From JAWKHR01 sp041394725 (lineage in GTDB: Bacteria > Acidobacteriota > Vicinamibacteria > Vicinamibacterales > SCN-69-37): a stretch of DNA of 64,000 nucleotides. The position numbers were made by a program, and so were the translations under genes. Below the pieces are notes generated by a model, which did not search any database, was not told the DNA's origin, and saw only the letters and a list, made by a program, of their open reading frames with translations. The stretch is from contig JAWKHR010000014.1 of the NCBI GenBank assembly GCA_041394725.1, positions 62,001-126,000 on the forward strand. The letters are read 5' to 3'. Positions 17,266 through 24,822 of the stretch are shown here, piece by piece. Numbering within the stretch: the first letter of the stretch is position 1; the number at the start of each line of letters is the position of its first letter.

Positions 17266-18514
17266 ATGAAACACCTGGTGATCCTCGGAGCACGGCGGGA
17301 ACGATGGTGGCCAACCGGATGGTGCAGGCTGGGCCGCGAGTGGGATGTGACGGTGGTCGATCCGGAGACCCACCTCTATCAACCCAGCTTGCTCTTCCTG
17401 CCCTTCGGCGCGCATGACGAAGATCGCATGCTGCAGCTCCGGGCGCGGACGCTGGCGCGCGGCGTGGCGTGGCGGCGGAAGGCGGTCCAGACACAGCGAC
17501 CGCGAGGCCCGCGTGTTCTGCTCGAGTCGAGGCGAACGGCTGCCATGCGACCTGCTGGTGATCGCCACCGGCAGCCACGCATCCCCGTCCGGCGGAGACG
17601 CCGGGGGCTCCTGGGCGCGGAATGGCATCGCTCCATTCACGACTTCTACACGCTCGAGGGCGCGCAGGCGCTGCGGTCGGCGCTGGCCACGTTCACCCGG
17701 GGCCGGCTGGTCGTCAACGTGGTCGAGATGCCGATCAAAGTGCCCGGTCGCGCCGCTCGAGTTCCTGTTCCTGGCCGATGCGTTCCTGAAGGAACGCCGC
17801 GTGCGACCACGTCGAGCTGGTGTAGAATGACGCCGCTCGACGGCGCGTTCACCAAGCCCACCTGCAACCGCGTGCTCTCATGCCCTGATCGAAGACGGAA
17901 GGGCATCACGATCGAGACGGAGTTCAACACGGGCGAGGTGGACGCGGACGGCCGGGTCCTGCGCTCATGCGACGATCGCGAGGTGCCCTACGACCTGCTC
18001 GTGACGATTCCGAGCCACTCCGGGCGCCGAGGTCGTGGACGCGTCGGGACTCGGCAGCGAGATGGCGTTCGTGCCGACGCATCCGTTCAGCCTGCGGGCA
18101 AGGCCGACGATCACGTCTTCGTGCTGGGAGACGCGACCGACCTGCGCAGCTCGAAGGCCGGGTCGGTCGCTCACTTCCAGGCCGAGGAACGGCCGGTGGC
18201 CTCGTGCGGGCCGCCGCGGGCGCAGCACGGACGACGGATTCGACGGCCACGCGAACTGCTTCATCGAGACGAGGCTTCGGCAAGGCCTGCTGATCGACTT
18301 CAACTACGACGTCGAGCCGCTGCCGGGCAAGTTCCCGGTCCATGCCTGGGTCCAATGGACCTGTTGAGGAAATCCCGCGTCAACCACTGGAGCAAGCTGG
18401 CATTCCGCTGGCTCTACTGGAACGCGCTGCTGCCGGGACGGCCGCTGCCGGTCTCGACACGGCTGTCGATGCGGGGGCAAGGCACGGCCGGCCGGCGCGC
18501 CGGCCGCCGCGTGA
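17266..18514 (+). pseudogene. Sulfide:quinone reductase-like flavoprotein, disrupted by many indels
   Basis: Read across frames, the gene gives an FAD-binding start (MKHLVILGA, then TAGTMVANRM), REWDVTVVDPE, HLYQPSLLFLPFG, ASGLGSEMAFVPTHPFSL, DHVFVLGDATDL, SSKAGSVAHFQAE, GLLIDFNYDVEPLPGKFPV and a C-terminal WSKLAFRWLYWNALLPGR. These match the NAD(P)/FAD-dependent oxidoreductases of the SQR type, which oxidise sulfide and reduce quinone at the membrane. About one indel per 100-150 bases breaks the frame, starting within the glycine-rich loop. The correct stop is taken as the TGA at 18512-18514, giving a C-terminus of normal type. The next gene follows 22 bases later with a strong ribosome site. 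Confidence 0.72.
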
Positions 18515-18520
18515 CGCATC

Positions 18521-18530
18521 CGGAAGGAGG
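18521..18530 (+). promoter_or_regulatory. Strong ribosome-binding site of the TusE/DsrC-like gene
   Basis: CGGAAGGAGG ends six bases before the ATG at 18537 and fixes that start, although the frame breaks 48 bases later. Confidence 0.6.
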
Positions 18531-18536
18531 ACCGCC

Positions 18537-18850
18537 ATGCTGCACGAATACCGGGGACACGAAGTGGACCTGAACCCCGAGGGTTCCTGACCAACGCGGA
18601 CCAGTGGAGTCCGGACGTGGCCGAGGGCATCGCCGAGGAGGCAGGCATCGCCCTGACGCCGGAACACTGGAAGGTGATCTCGTTCTGCCGCGAGGACGCC
18701 GCGCGCGAGGGCCAGCCGCCCAGGCTGCGCCGCATCTCCGAAGCTCTCGGGCGTCGGCACCCGGGACCTGTACCCGGCTGTTTCCGAAAGGGCCCGGGCA
18801 AGCTGGCCGCCAGGATCTCCGGCCTGCCGAAGCCGCAGGGCTGCGTCTGA
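18537..18850 (+). pseudogene. TusE/DsrC-like sulfur-carrier protein, frameshifted
   Basis: Joined across at least three indels it reads about 104 residues: MLHEYRGHEVDLNPEG, FLTNADQWSPDVAEGIAEE, LTPEHWKVISFCRED, then FPKGPGKLAARISGLPKPQ and GCV at the end. This is the TusE/DsrC/DsvC family. The C-terminal Cys that carries persulfide is kept. The second, upstream Cys that defines true DsrC is replaced (LAAR), so a TusE or DsrC-like sulfur-relay role is more likely than partnership with dissimilatory sulfite reductase. The first break is one missing base after CCCGAGGG. It lies between the SQR-like gene and an intact DsrE-family gene. Confidence 0.72.
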
Positions 18851-18901
18851 CCGCCGCGTCGAATCGTCGATCAGGACGCGATCATCCAGGGAGCCATCGC
18901 C

Positions 18902-19414
18902 ATGACCACCGCCTCAGCACCCCCCGCCCCCGCGACGCCGGCCGCGACGAAGCCGGCCATCGAGCACCTGGCCATCATCTGCTCGAAGGGCACGCTGGAC
19001 ATGGCCTATCCGGGACTCATCCTCGCCAACGCGGCCCGGATGAGCGGCATCGAGGCCACGCTGTTCTTCACCTTCTGGGGCCTCGACATCGTGACGAAGA
19101 AGACGATGGACCACCTGCACGTCGCGACGGTCGGGAACCCGTCGATGCACATCCCGACGATGCTCGGCGGCCTGCCCGGCATGGAGAATCTGGCGACGAC
19201 GATGATGCGCCGGGAGATGGAGAAGCTGGACATCCCGGACGTGCCCGAGATGCTCGAGATGCTCGCCGACAGCGGCGCGCACCTCTACGCCTGCCGGATG
19301 GCGATGGACATGTTCAAGCGCGCGCCGGAGGACCTCGTCCCGCAGGTCGAGGCGGTCATCTCGGCGATGGACTTCTTCGACAAGGCCGCCGGCGCGCAGG
19401 TGATCTTCATCTGA
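18902..19414 (+). CDS. DsrE/DsrF-like family protein (DsrE2 type)
   Basis: The intact 170-residue protein has an Ala/Pro-rich start and then a DsrE2-type domain: IICSKGTLDMAYPGLILANAA, LFFTFWGLDIV, and the conserved Cys in LYACRMAMDMF. The family transfers or holds persulfide sulfur and is often encoded with SQR, TusE/DsrC and rhodaneses. It stands 51 bases after the TusE-like gene, so it probably completes that operon. It is the first gene after the indel-rich stretch to read cleanly, and its stop overlaps the convergent membrane-protein gene by eight bases. Confidence 0.88.
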   Translation: MTTASAPPAPATPAATKPAIEHLAIICSKGTLDMAYPGLILANAARMSGIEATLFFTFWGLDIVTKKTMDHLHVATVGNPSMHIPTMLGGLPGMENLATTMMRREMEKLDIPDVPEMLEMLADSGAHLYACRMAMDMFKRAPEDLVPQVEAVISAMDFFDKAAGAQVIFI

Positions 19415-19754
19415 TCCGGCGGACGCGCCACGCCACGGCGTAGAGCGCCGCGGCCAGCACCAGCGGGCCCGAGATGACGAGGATCCAGTCCGGGCGCTGC
19501 GGCACGCTGGCCGCGTAGGCCGCCGCGAGCACCAGGCACGTGGCGGCGCCAATCCATTCCCGGCGCCACGCCATCGCGACCACGGCCGCGACGACGAACG
19601 CGGGCAGCAGGTGGAGGAAGAAGCCGGGCAGCGCCTCGAGGACCGGGCGGCCGTCGAACGCGTCCAGCGCGAACATCGCGAGGAACGCGGAGACGGCCAG
19701 CCCGACGACGCGCGGGGCCAGCAGGAAGACCTTGTGCGAGACGGAAGCGGACAT
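19407..19754 (-). CDS. Small membrane protein, unknown function
   Basis: The 115-residue protein has about four hydrophobic segments separated by short charged loops (DAFDGRP, AWRREW, PQRPDW) and a basic C-terminus. I do not recognise a named family. The ATG at 19754 has GGAG eight bases upstream; another ATG at 19775 would add seven residues. The 3' end overlaps that of the DsrE-family gene on the other strand by eight bases. Confidence 0.6.
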   Translation of the reverse strand: MSASVSHKVFLLAPRVVGLAVSAFLAMFALDAFDGRPVLEALPGFFLHLLPAFVVAAVVAMAWRREWIGAATCLVLAAAYAASVPQRPDWILVISGPLVLAAALYAVAWRVRRIR

Positions 19755-19871
19755 GACGTGATCTCCGGTGTTCATGCCGCCAGCGTAGCGCCGCGCGACC
19801 GGAACCGATCCTCAGGAACCCTGAGAAACGCTGAACGCCTGGCTCTGGCAGAATGGGGCCGGAGGGACGCC

Positions 19872-20435
19872 ATGCCGCACGTCATCGAACGGGCCCCGAC
19901 GGGACGCGCGAAGTGCCGCGGCTGCGGCACCGCCATCGCGCGCGGTGACCTCCGCCTGGGCGAGCAGCTCCCGAACCCCTTCGCCGACGACGAAGGCGCG
20001 TTGATGACCCACTGGTTCCACCTCGCGTGCGGCGCGTACCGCCGGCCGGAGGCGTTTCTCGAGGCGCTCTCGCTGATCGACGCGCCCGACGCCGCCGACC
20101 CGCCCCCGGGCCCGATCGAGGATCGCGAGCGACTCGCGCACGAGGCCGCCGAGGGCGTCGCCCATCACCGGCTGCCGCGCGTCAACACCGCCGAGCGCGC
20201 CGCCACCGGCCGCGCCACCTGCCGTGCGTGCAAGACGCCGATCCCGAAGGACGCGTGGCGCATCTCGCTGCTCTACTACGAAGACGGCCGCTTCACGCCG
20301 TCCGGCTTCATCCACGCCGCCTGCGCGCCCGCGTACCTGGAGACGACGGCGATCCTCCCGCGCGTCCGGCACTTCACGCCGGCGCTCACGGACGCGGACG
20401 CGGCGGAGCTGGAGGCGGAGTTCGAGCGGGGATAG
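19872..20435 (+). CDS. Double PARP-type zinc-finger protein
   Basis: The 187-residue protein consists of two copies of the same module. The first has GRAKCRGCGTAIARGDLRLG and then THWFHLACG. The second has GRATCRACKTPIPKDAWRIS and then GFIHAACAP. The CxxC...HxxC spacing and the WFH/GFIH context match PARP-type zinc fingers, which in eukaryotes recognise DNA breaks. No catalytic domain is attached. The ATG at 19872 has GGAGGG just upstream. A nucleic-acid role is inferred. It precedes a reductase gene by 25 bases and may share its transcript. Confidence 0.75.
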   Translation: MPHVIERAPTGRAKCRGCGTAIARGDLRLGEQLPNPFADDEGALMTHWFHLACGAYRRPEAFLEALSLIDAPDAADPPPGPIEDRERLAHEAAEGVAHHRLPRVNTAERAATGRATCRACKTPIPKDAWRISLLYYEDGRFTPSGFIHAACAPAYLETTAILPRVRHFTPALTDADAAELEAEFERG

Positions 20436-20460
20436 ACTCCGCCGGTCGGGAGGCTCACCC

Positions 20461-21108
20461 ATGTCCAGACTCCGCGTGCAGAGCTTCGGCATCTCCATCG
20501 ACGGCTTCGGCGCCGGTCACGACCAGAGCGTGGACCATCCGCTCGGCATCGGCGGGCCGCGGCTCATGGAGTGGTTCTTCCACACGGATCTCTGGAAGCG
20601 GATGCACGGCGAGGGCGCCGGTGAGACCGGCGTCGATCACCGGATGGCGTCGCGGGGGTTCGAGCACGTCGGCGCCTGGATCCTGGGCCGCAACATGTTC
20701 GGCCCGGTCCGCGGCCCGTGGCCCGACGACGGCTGGAAGGGCTGGTGGGGCGACGAGCCGCCGTACCACGTGCCGGTGTTCGTGCTGACGCACCACCCGC
20801 GCGCGTCGTTCCGCATGCGGGGCGACACCGAGTTCCACTTCGTCACCGACGGGATCGAGGCGGCACTCGATCGCGCGCGGGCCGCCGCGGGCGGACGCGA
20901 CGTCCGCCTCGGCGGCGGCGTGGCGACGGTGCGGCAGTACCTGCAGGCCGGCCTCGTCGACGACGTCCACCTCGCCGTCCGGCCCGTGCTGCTCGGCGCC
21001 GGCGAGCCGTTGTTCGCGGGCCTCGACCTGCCGGCGCTCGGCTACCACTGCGACGAATCCGTGCAGGGCGAACGCGCCCTGCACGTGTTCCTCCGGCGCC
21101 GTTCCTGA
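20461..21108 (+). CDS. Dihydrofolate reductase-like protein (RibD C-terminal family)
   Basis: The 215-residue protein has the RibD_C/DHFR fold: SFGISIDGFGAG at the start, GAWILGRNMFGPVRGPW, VPVFVLTHHPR, then GGRDVRLGGGVATVRQYLQAGLVDDVHLAVRPVLLGAG split around the nucleotide-binding GGG. Such proteins bind NADPH and often act on unknown pterin-like or other small substrates. A true folate or riboflavin role cannot be claimed because no pathway gene is adjacent. Confidence 0.88.
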   Translation: MSRLRVQSFGISIDGFGAGHDQSVDHPLGIGGPRLMEWFFHTDLWKRMHGEGAGETGVDHRMASRGFEHVGAWILGRNMFGPVRGPWPDDGWKGWWGDEPPYHVPVFVLTHHPRASFRMRGDTEFHFVTDGIEAALDRARAAAGGRDVRLGGGVATVRQYLQAGLVDDVHLAVRPVLLGAGEPLFAGLDLPALGYHCDESVQGERALHVFLRRRS

Positions 21109-21199
21109 AGCGACGGCCTCACGCGGCCACGCCCGCCGTGCCGGCGTCCGGCCCATCCGTCCATCCCCGGACACCCGTCGCGCTTGCGCCTTGCGCCTG

Positions 21200-21239
21200 A
21201 TTGTCGATAACCTAGGCATATTGTCGAACGTTTAGGTAT
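21200..21239 (+). promoter_or_regulatory. 20-bp direct repeat before padR copy 1
   Basis: Positions 21200-21219 and 21220-21239 agree at 14 of 20 bases. Both begin ATTGTCGA and end TAGG-N-AT. They abut the padR start and include AT-rich, -10-like sequence, so they are a candidate PadR operator or promoter. Confidence 0.45.
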
Positions 21240-21248
21240 GTGGAGACC

Positions 21249-21578
21249 ATGAGCAAACCATCCGACCTGCTCCAGGGCACGCTCGACCTGCTGATCCTGA
21301 AGACGCTCGCCCTCGAGCCGCAGCACGGCTGGGCGATCGCGAAGCGGATCCAGCAGGTGAGCGCCGACGTCCTCCAGGTGACCCAGGGCTCGCTCTACCC
21401 CGCGCTGCACCGGCTCGAGGCGCAGGGCTGGCTGAAGTCGCGCTGGGAAACGGTCGAGGCCGGCCGCGACCGCAAGGTCTACGCGCTCACGCCGGCGGGC
21501 CGGAAACAGCTCGCGCGCGAGGTCGCGTCGTGGGAGCGGCTGTCGTCCGCCATCGCGCTCGTGGTCCGGGAGGCCTGA
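21249..21578 (+). CDS. PadR family regulator, paired with ADOP 1
   Basis: The 109-residue protein has the PadR winged helix: LLQGTLDLLILKTLALEPQHGWAIAKRIQ, then GSLYPALHRLEAQGWL and the wing YALTPAGRKQL. It lacks the C-terminal helical domain of long PadR proteins. The ATG at 21249 follows TGGAGA. The stop directly abuts the permease ATG, so the two are coupled and the regulator probably controls its own operon. Confidence 0.93.
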   Translation: MSKPSDLLQGTLDLLILKTLALEPQHGWAIAKRIQQVSADVLQVTQGSLYPALHRLEAQGWLKSRWETVEAGRDRKVYALTPAGRKQLAREVASWERLSSAIALVVREA

Positions 21579-24224
21579 ATGGTCCGACGCATCCTCGCCC
21601 GCCTGCGCACCGGCTGGCGCGCCCTGCGCGCGGGGGATCGGCTCGACGCCGACCTCGCGCGCGAGATCGACGCGCACCTCCAGGACCTCGCCGACGAACA
21701 CGTCGCGCGCGGGATGTCGCCGGCCGACGCGCGCCGCGCGGCGCACCAGGCGTTCGGCAGCCGCGCCGCGGCCGAGGAGGGCAGCCGCGACGCGCGCGGC
21801 ATTGCCGTCCTCGAGCACCTGGCGCGCGACCTGCGCTACGGCTGGCGCGGGCTCGTGCGGCAGCCGATGCTGCTCGTCGCCGCCACCGCGTCGATCGCGC
21901 TGGGCGTCGCCGCGAACCTGTCCGTCTACGCGGTGGCCAACGACCTGCTGCTGTCGGTGCCGTCGGCGGCCCGCCCCGACGAGCTCGTCCACGTCCGCAC
22001 CGGCAACGGCAGCCACGTGTCGTACGCGGCGTGGACGTCGCTCGAGGCGAGCGGCGCGGTGGCGGGCCTCGCCGGCTACCGGATCGACGAGCAGGTGAAC
22101 TGGCGCGACGGGGAGACCACGGTGCCGGTGACCCCGCTCGTCGTGACTCCGAACTACTTCGAGGTGGTCGGCGTGCCCGTGGCGGCCGGCCGGGGCTTCA
22201 CGCCGGCCGACGTGGCGCGCGATCCGCGCGTCGCCGTCGTGACCGACGCCTTCCGCCGGCGGTCCCTGGCCGGCGCCGCGGACGTCGTGGGCCGCACCGT
22301 CACGCTCAACGGCGATCCCTACACGATCATCGGCGTGCTGCCGGCCGGCGTGCGCTCGCTGCCCGGCTACGGCATCGCCCCCGACCTCTACCTGCCGGCC
22401 AGCCGGTCGCTCCTGCCGGCGATCGACCGGCCGCTGGTGCCGGTCGTGCAGCTCGTCGGCCGCCTGCGCGCCGGGCAGACGCCGGACCAGGCGCGCGACG
22501 CGCTCGCCGCGGCGGCCGCGCGGTTCGGCGAGTCGGCGGGCGACCGCGAGATCGGCGCATTCGTCGCGGTCGCGCGGATGGGCGGGGTGGACCAGGTGCG
22601 CGACTTCGCGGCCGTCGGCGCGTTCTTCCTCGTGCTGCTCGTCGTCGCCACGCTCGTCCTCCTGATCGCGTGCGCGAACGTCGCCGGCCTGCTGCTCGCG
22701 CGCAGCGTCGCGCGCCGGCGCGAGATCGCCCTGCGCCTGGCGCTCGGGTCCAGTCGCCGGCGGCTGCTGCAGCAGCTGCTCACGGAGAGCCTCCTGCTGG
22801 CCGTCGTGGGCACCGTCGCCGGTCTCGCGCTCACCTGGCTCGCCGGACGCGTGCTCGCCAGCCTGACCCTGCCGCTGCCGGTGCCGATCCACTTGGCGCC
22901 CGCGTTCGACCTGCGGCTGCTCGCGGCGGCGGGCGGTCTCGTGCTGGTGACGACCGTGTTCTGCGGACTGGTGCCGGCGCTGCAGGCGACCCGCCCCCGC
23001 CTGCTCCCGGCGATCCACCAGCCCGACGCGCCGGCCGCGCACCGGCGACTGACGATGCGCCGGCTGCTGGTCGCCGGCCAGGTCACCGTGTCCGTGCTCC
23101 TCCTCGCCGTGGCGCTGCTCTTCCTGCGCAACCTGCTGCGGAGCACGACGATCGATCCCGGTTTCGACGTGGACCGCCTGGTCGTCGCGCGGATGACCTT
23201 CGTCGAGGGCCGCCAGGGATCGCCCGGGACGAGGACCATCTCGCGCGTCGTCGGCCGCGTGCGCGCGGTACCGGGCGTGACCGACGCGACGTTCGCCGAG
23301 GGCGTGCCGCTCACGCTGATGTCGGGCTCGTGGAACGGCACGGACCTGCGGCTGGGCGAGGACGCGGAGCCCACGCACCTGGAGTTCGCGCGCAACGCGG
23401 TCGGTCCGGACTACTTCCGGACGATGGGGATTCCGGTGCGGGGCCGGGGGTTCACGGAGGCCGATCGCACGGGCGCGCCGCGCGTCGTCGTCGTCAACGA
23501 GGAATTCGCCCGGCGGTACTTCGGCGATCGCGACGCGATCGGCTCGACCCTCGTGGACCCGCGTGACGCGGATCCGGCGCCGCGCCGGATCGTGGGGGTG
23601 GCGGCCAACAGCAAGTACCAGCTCATCGGCGAGCCACAGCGGCCGGCGATGTACGAGCCGGCGCTGCAGTCGCGCGACGTCGAGCGGCTGATGCACGTGA
23701 TCGTCCGGGCGCCGGGCGCGACCGGCGCGACGCTGGCCGCCATTCGCGACGCGATGCTCGCCGAGGACGCGTCGGCGGCGGTGACGGTGGAGCCGATGCG
23801 CCAGGCCCTGGCGTTCGCGTTCCTGCCGAGCCGGATCGGCGCGGCGCTGCTCGGCACGCTCGGCGTGCTCGGCACGACGCTGGCGATGGTCGGCCTCTAC
23901 GGCATCCTCTCGTTCAGCGTCGGCCGGCGGACGAAGGAGATCGGCCTGCGGATGTCGCTCGGGGCATCACGCGGATCGGTCATCCGCCTGGTGCTTAGCG
24001 AAGCCTCGGTGCTGGTGGCCGCGGGCGTCGTCCTGGGCCTGGGTCTCGCGCTGCTCGTCACGCAGCCGCTCGCGACGTTCCTGGTCGCGGGACTCAGCCC
24101 GGCCGATCCGGCGACGCTGGCGGGCACGATCGCCCTGCTGGCCGCGGTCAGCCTGATCGCGGCGTGGAGCCCGGTGCGCCGCGCGACGCGGATCGATCCG
24201 ACGCGGGCGTTGAGACATGAGTAG
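21579..24224 (+). CDS. ADOP-type ABC permease 1 (duplicated MacB/FtsX)
   Basis: The 881-residue protein begins with a soluble helical segment (EIDAHLQDLADEHVARGMS) and one membrane helix near residue 95. It then has two MacB periplasmic-core plus FtsX-permease units: the first FtsX block near 345-470 (NVAGLLLARSVARRREIALR), the second near 760-875 (RRTKEIGLRMSLGAS). This duplicated form without a fused or adjacent ATPase is characteristic of Acidobacteriota. Substrate unknown; MacB relatives export peptides or drugs or do mechanotransmission. Confidence 0.9.
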   Translation: MVRRILARLRTGWRALRAGDRLDADLAREIDAHLQDLADEHVARGMSPADARRAAHQAFGSRAAAEEGSRDARGIAVLEHLARDLRYGWRGLVRQPMLLVAATASIALGVAANLSVYAVANDLLLSVPSAARPDELVHVRTGNGSHVSYAAWTSLEASGAVAGLAGYRIDEQVNWRDGETTVPVTPLVVTPNYFEVVGVPVAAGRGFTPADVARDPRVAVVTDAFRRRSLAGAADVVGRTVTLNGDPYTIIGVLPAGVRSLPGYGIAPDLYLPASRSLLPAIDRPLVPVVQLVGRLRAGQTPDQARDALAAAAARFGESAGDREIGAFVAVARMGGVDQVRDFAAVGAFFLVLLVVATLVLLIACANVAGLLLARSVARRREIALRLALGSSRRRLLQQLLTESLLLAVVGTVAGLALTWLAGRVLASLTLPLPVPIHLAPAFDLRLLAAAGGLVLVTTVFCGLVPALQATRPRLLPAIHQPDAPAAHRRLTMRRLLVAGQVTVSVLLLAVALLFLRNLLRSTTIDPGFDVDRLVVARMTFVEGRQGSPGTRTISRVVGRVRAVPGVTDATFAEGVPLTLMSGSWNGTDLRLGEDAEPTHLEFARNAVGPDYFRTMGIPVRGRGFTEADRTGAPRVVVVNEEFARRYFGDRDAIGSTLVDPRDADPAPRRIVGVAANSKYQLIGEPQRPAMYEPALQSRDVERLMHVIVRAPGATGATLAAIRDAMLAEDASAAVTVEPMRQALAFAFLPSRIGAALLGTLGVLGTTLAMVGLYGILSFSVGRRTKEIGLRMSLGASRGSVIRLVLSEASVLVAAGVVLGLGLALLVTQPLATFLVAGLSPADPATLAGTIALLAAVSLIAAWSPVRRATRIDPTRALRHE

Positions 24225-24238
24225 GGTCCTGAGGGTCC
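24224..24238. repeat. Dispersed 15-mer repeat, copy C
   Basis: This exact copy of the 15-mer begins at the last base of the ADOP 1 stop codon. It forms one arm of the hairpin annotated at 24228-24279. Confidence 0.7.
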
Positions 24239-24279
24239 CCGGGGTCCGATGGAGCCGGGAGAATCCTGGGACCCTCAGG
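24228..24279. terminator. Candidate bidirectional terminator hairpin
   Basis: CCTGAGGGTCCC (24228-24239) and GGGACCCTCAGG (24268-24279) are perfect 12-bp inverted copies between the convergent stops of the ADOP 1 gene and the hypothetical gene at 24275. No U tract follows, so termination is inferred from position and stem only. Confidence 0.4.
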
Positions 24280-24706
24280 TCTCTGACGTCTTCCCCTCCG
24301 CCCGCCGGCGCATGAACTCGCGCAGGGCCTTGATGTTGATCGAGATCACGACCACGCCGCTCGATCGCGCCATCCAGTCCACGTCGAACTCGTGGCCGCG
24401 CTCCTCGAGCCTGCCGACGACGTACGCGAGCGCGCCGGTGGCGAGGGAGCTCATGTCGTCCTTCGACTGACCGCGCTCGGCGGCGACGGTGACCCAGGTG
24501 TTGTCGTAGCGCCGCGGGTCGTGGCCGGGGCGCTCCGACCGCTTGATCCGCTGGATCGTGACGTTGATGGCGTTGAGGACCTTCTTCTTCCACGCCCAGT
24601 CGTACACGTCCTCGGGCCGCATGGTGCCGTCGGCCACCGCCTGCCGCTTCGGCTCCCACGTCGCGAGCCATCGCTGTTCCTCCGCCGAGAACTCGCCGCC
24701 AGTCAC
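24275..24706 (-). CDS. Hypothetical cytosolic protein
   Basis: The 143-residue protein has no signal peptide or membrane segment. It reads as mixed alpha/beta with a Trp-rich start (EEQRWLATWEPKRQA), YDWAWKKKVLNAINV, and a C-terminal strand VVVISINI. I recognise no family. The GTG at 24706 is chosen because GGAGG lies four bases before it; the longer reading from 24769 adds a low-complexity segment. Confidence 0.55.
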   Translation of the reverse strand: MTGGEFSAEEQRWLATWEPKRQAVADGTMRPEDVYDWAWKKKVLNAINVTIQRIKRSERPGHDPRRYDNTWVTVAAERGQSKDDMSSLATGALAYVVGRLEERGHEFDVDWMARSSGVVVISINIKALREFMRRRAEGKTSET

Positions 24707-24822
24707 GCTGCCTCCACCACGGGACGCGGCCGCCTCGCCCGGCCGGCCCGTCGGGCGATCATCGCACACGCCCGCGCCCGCGGCACGTTGTGCGCCGGGC
24801 GCCGCGCGGGAAGAATGGAGGC

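Noticed and set aside
15714..18850. Genuine overlapping alternative-frame genes
   Set aside because: The fragments in different frames join into three single known proteins, so frame breaks explain them better than overlapping genes.
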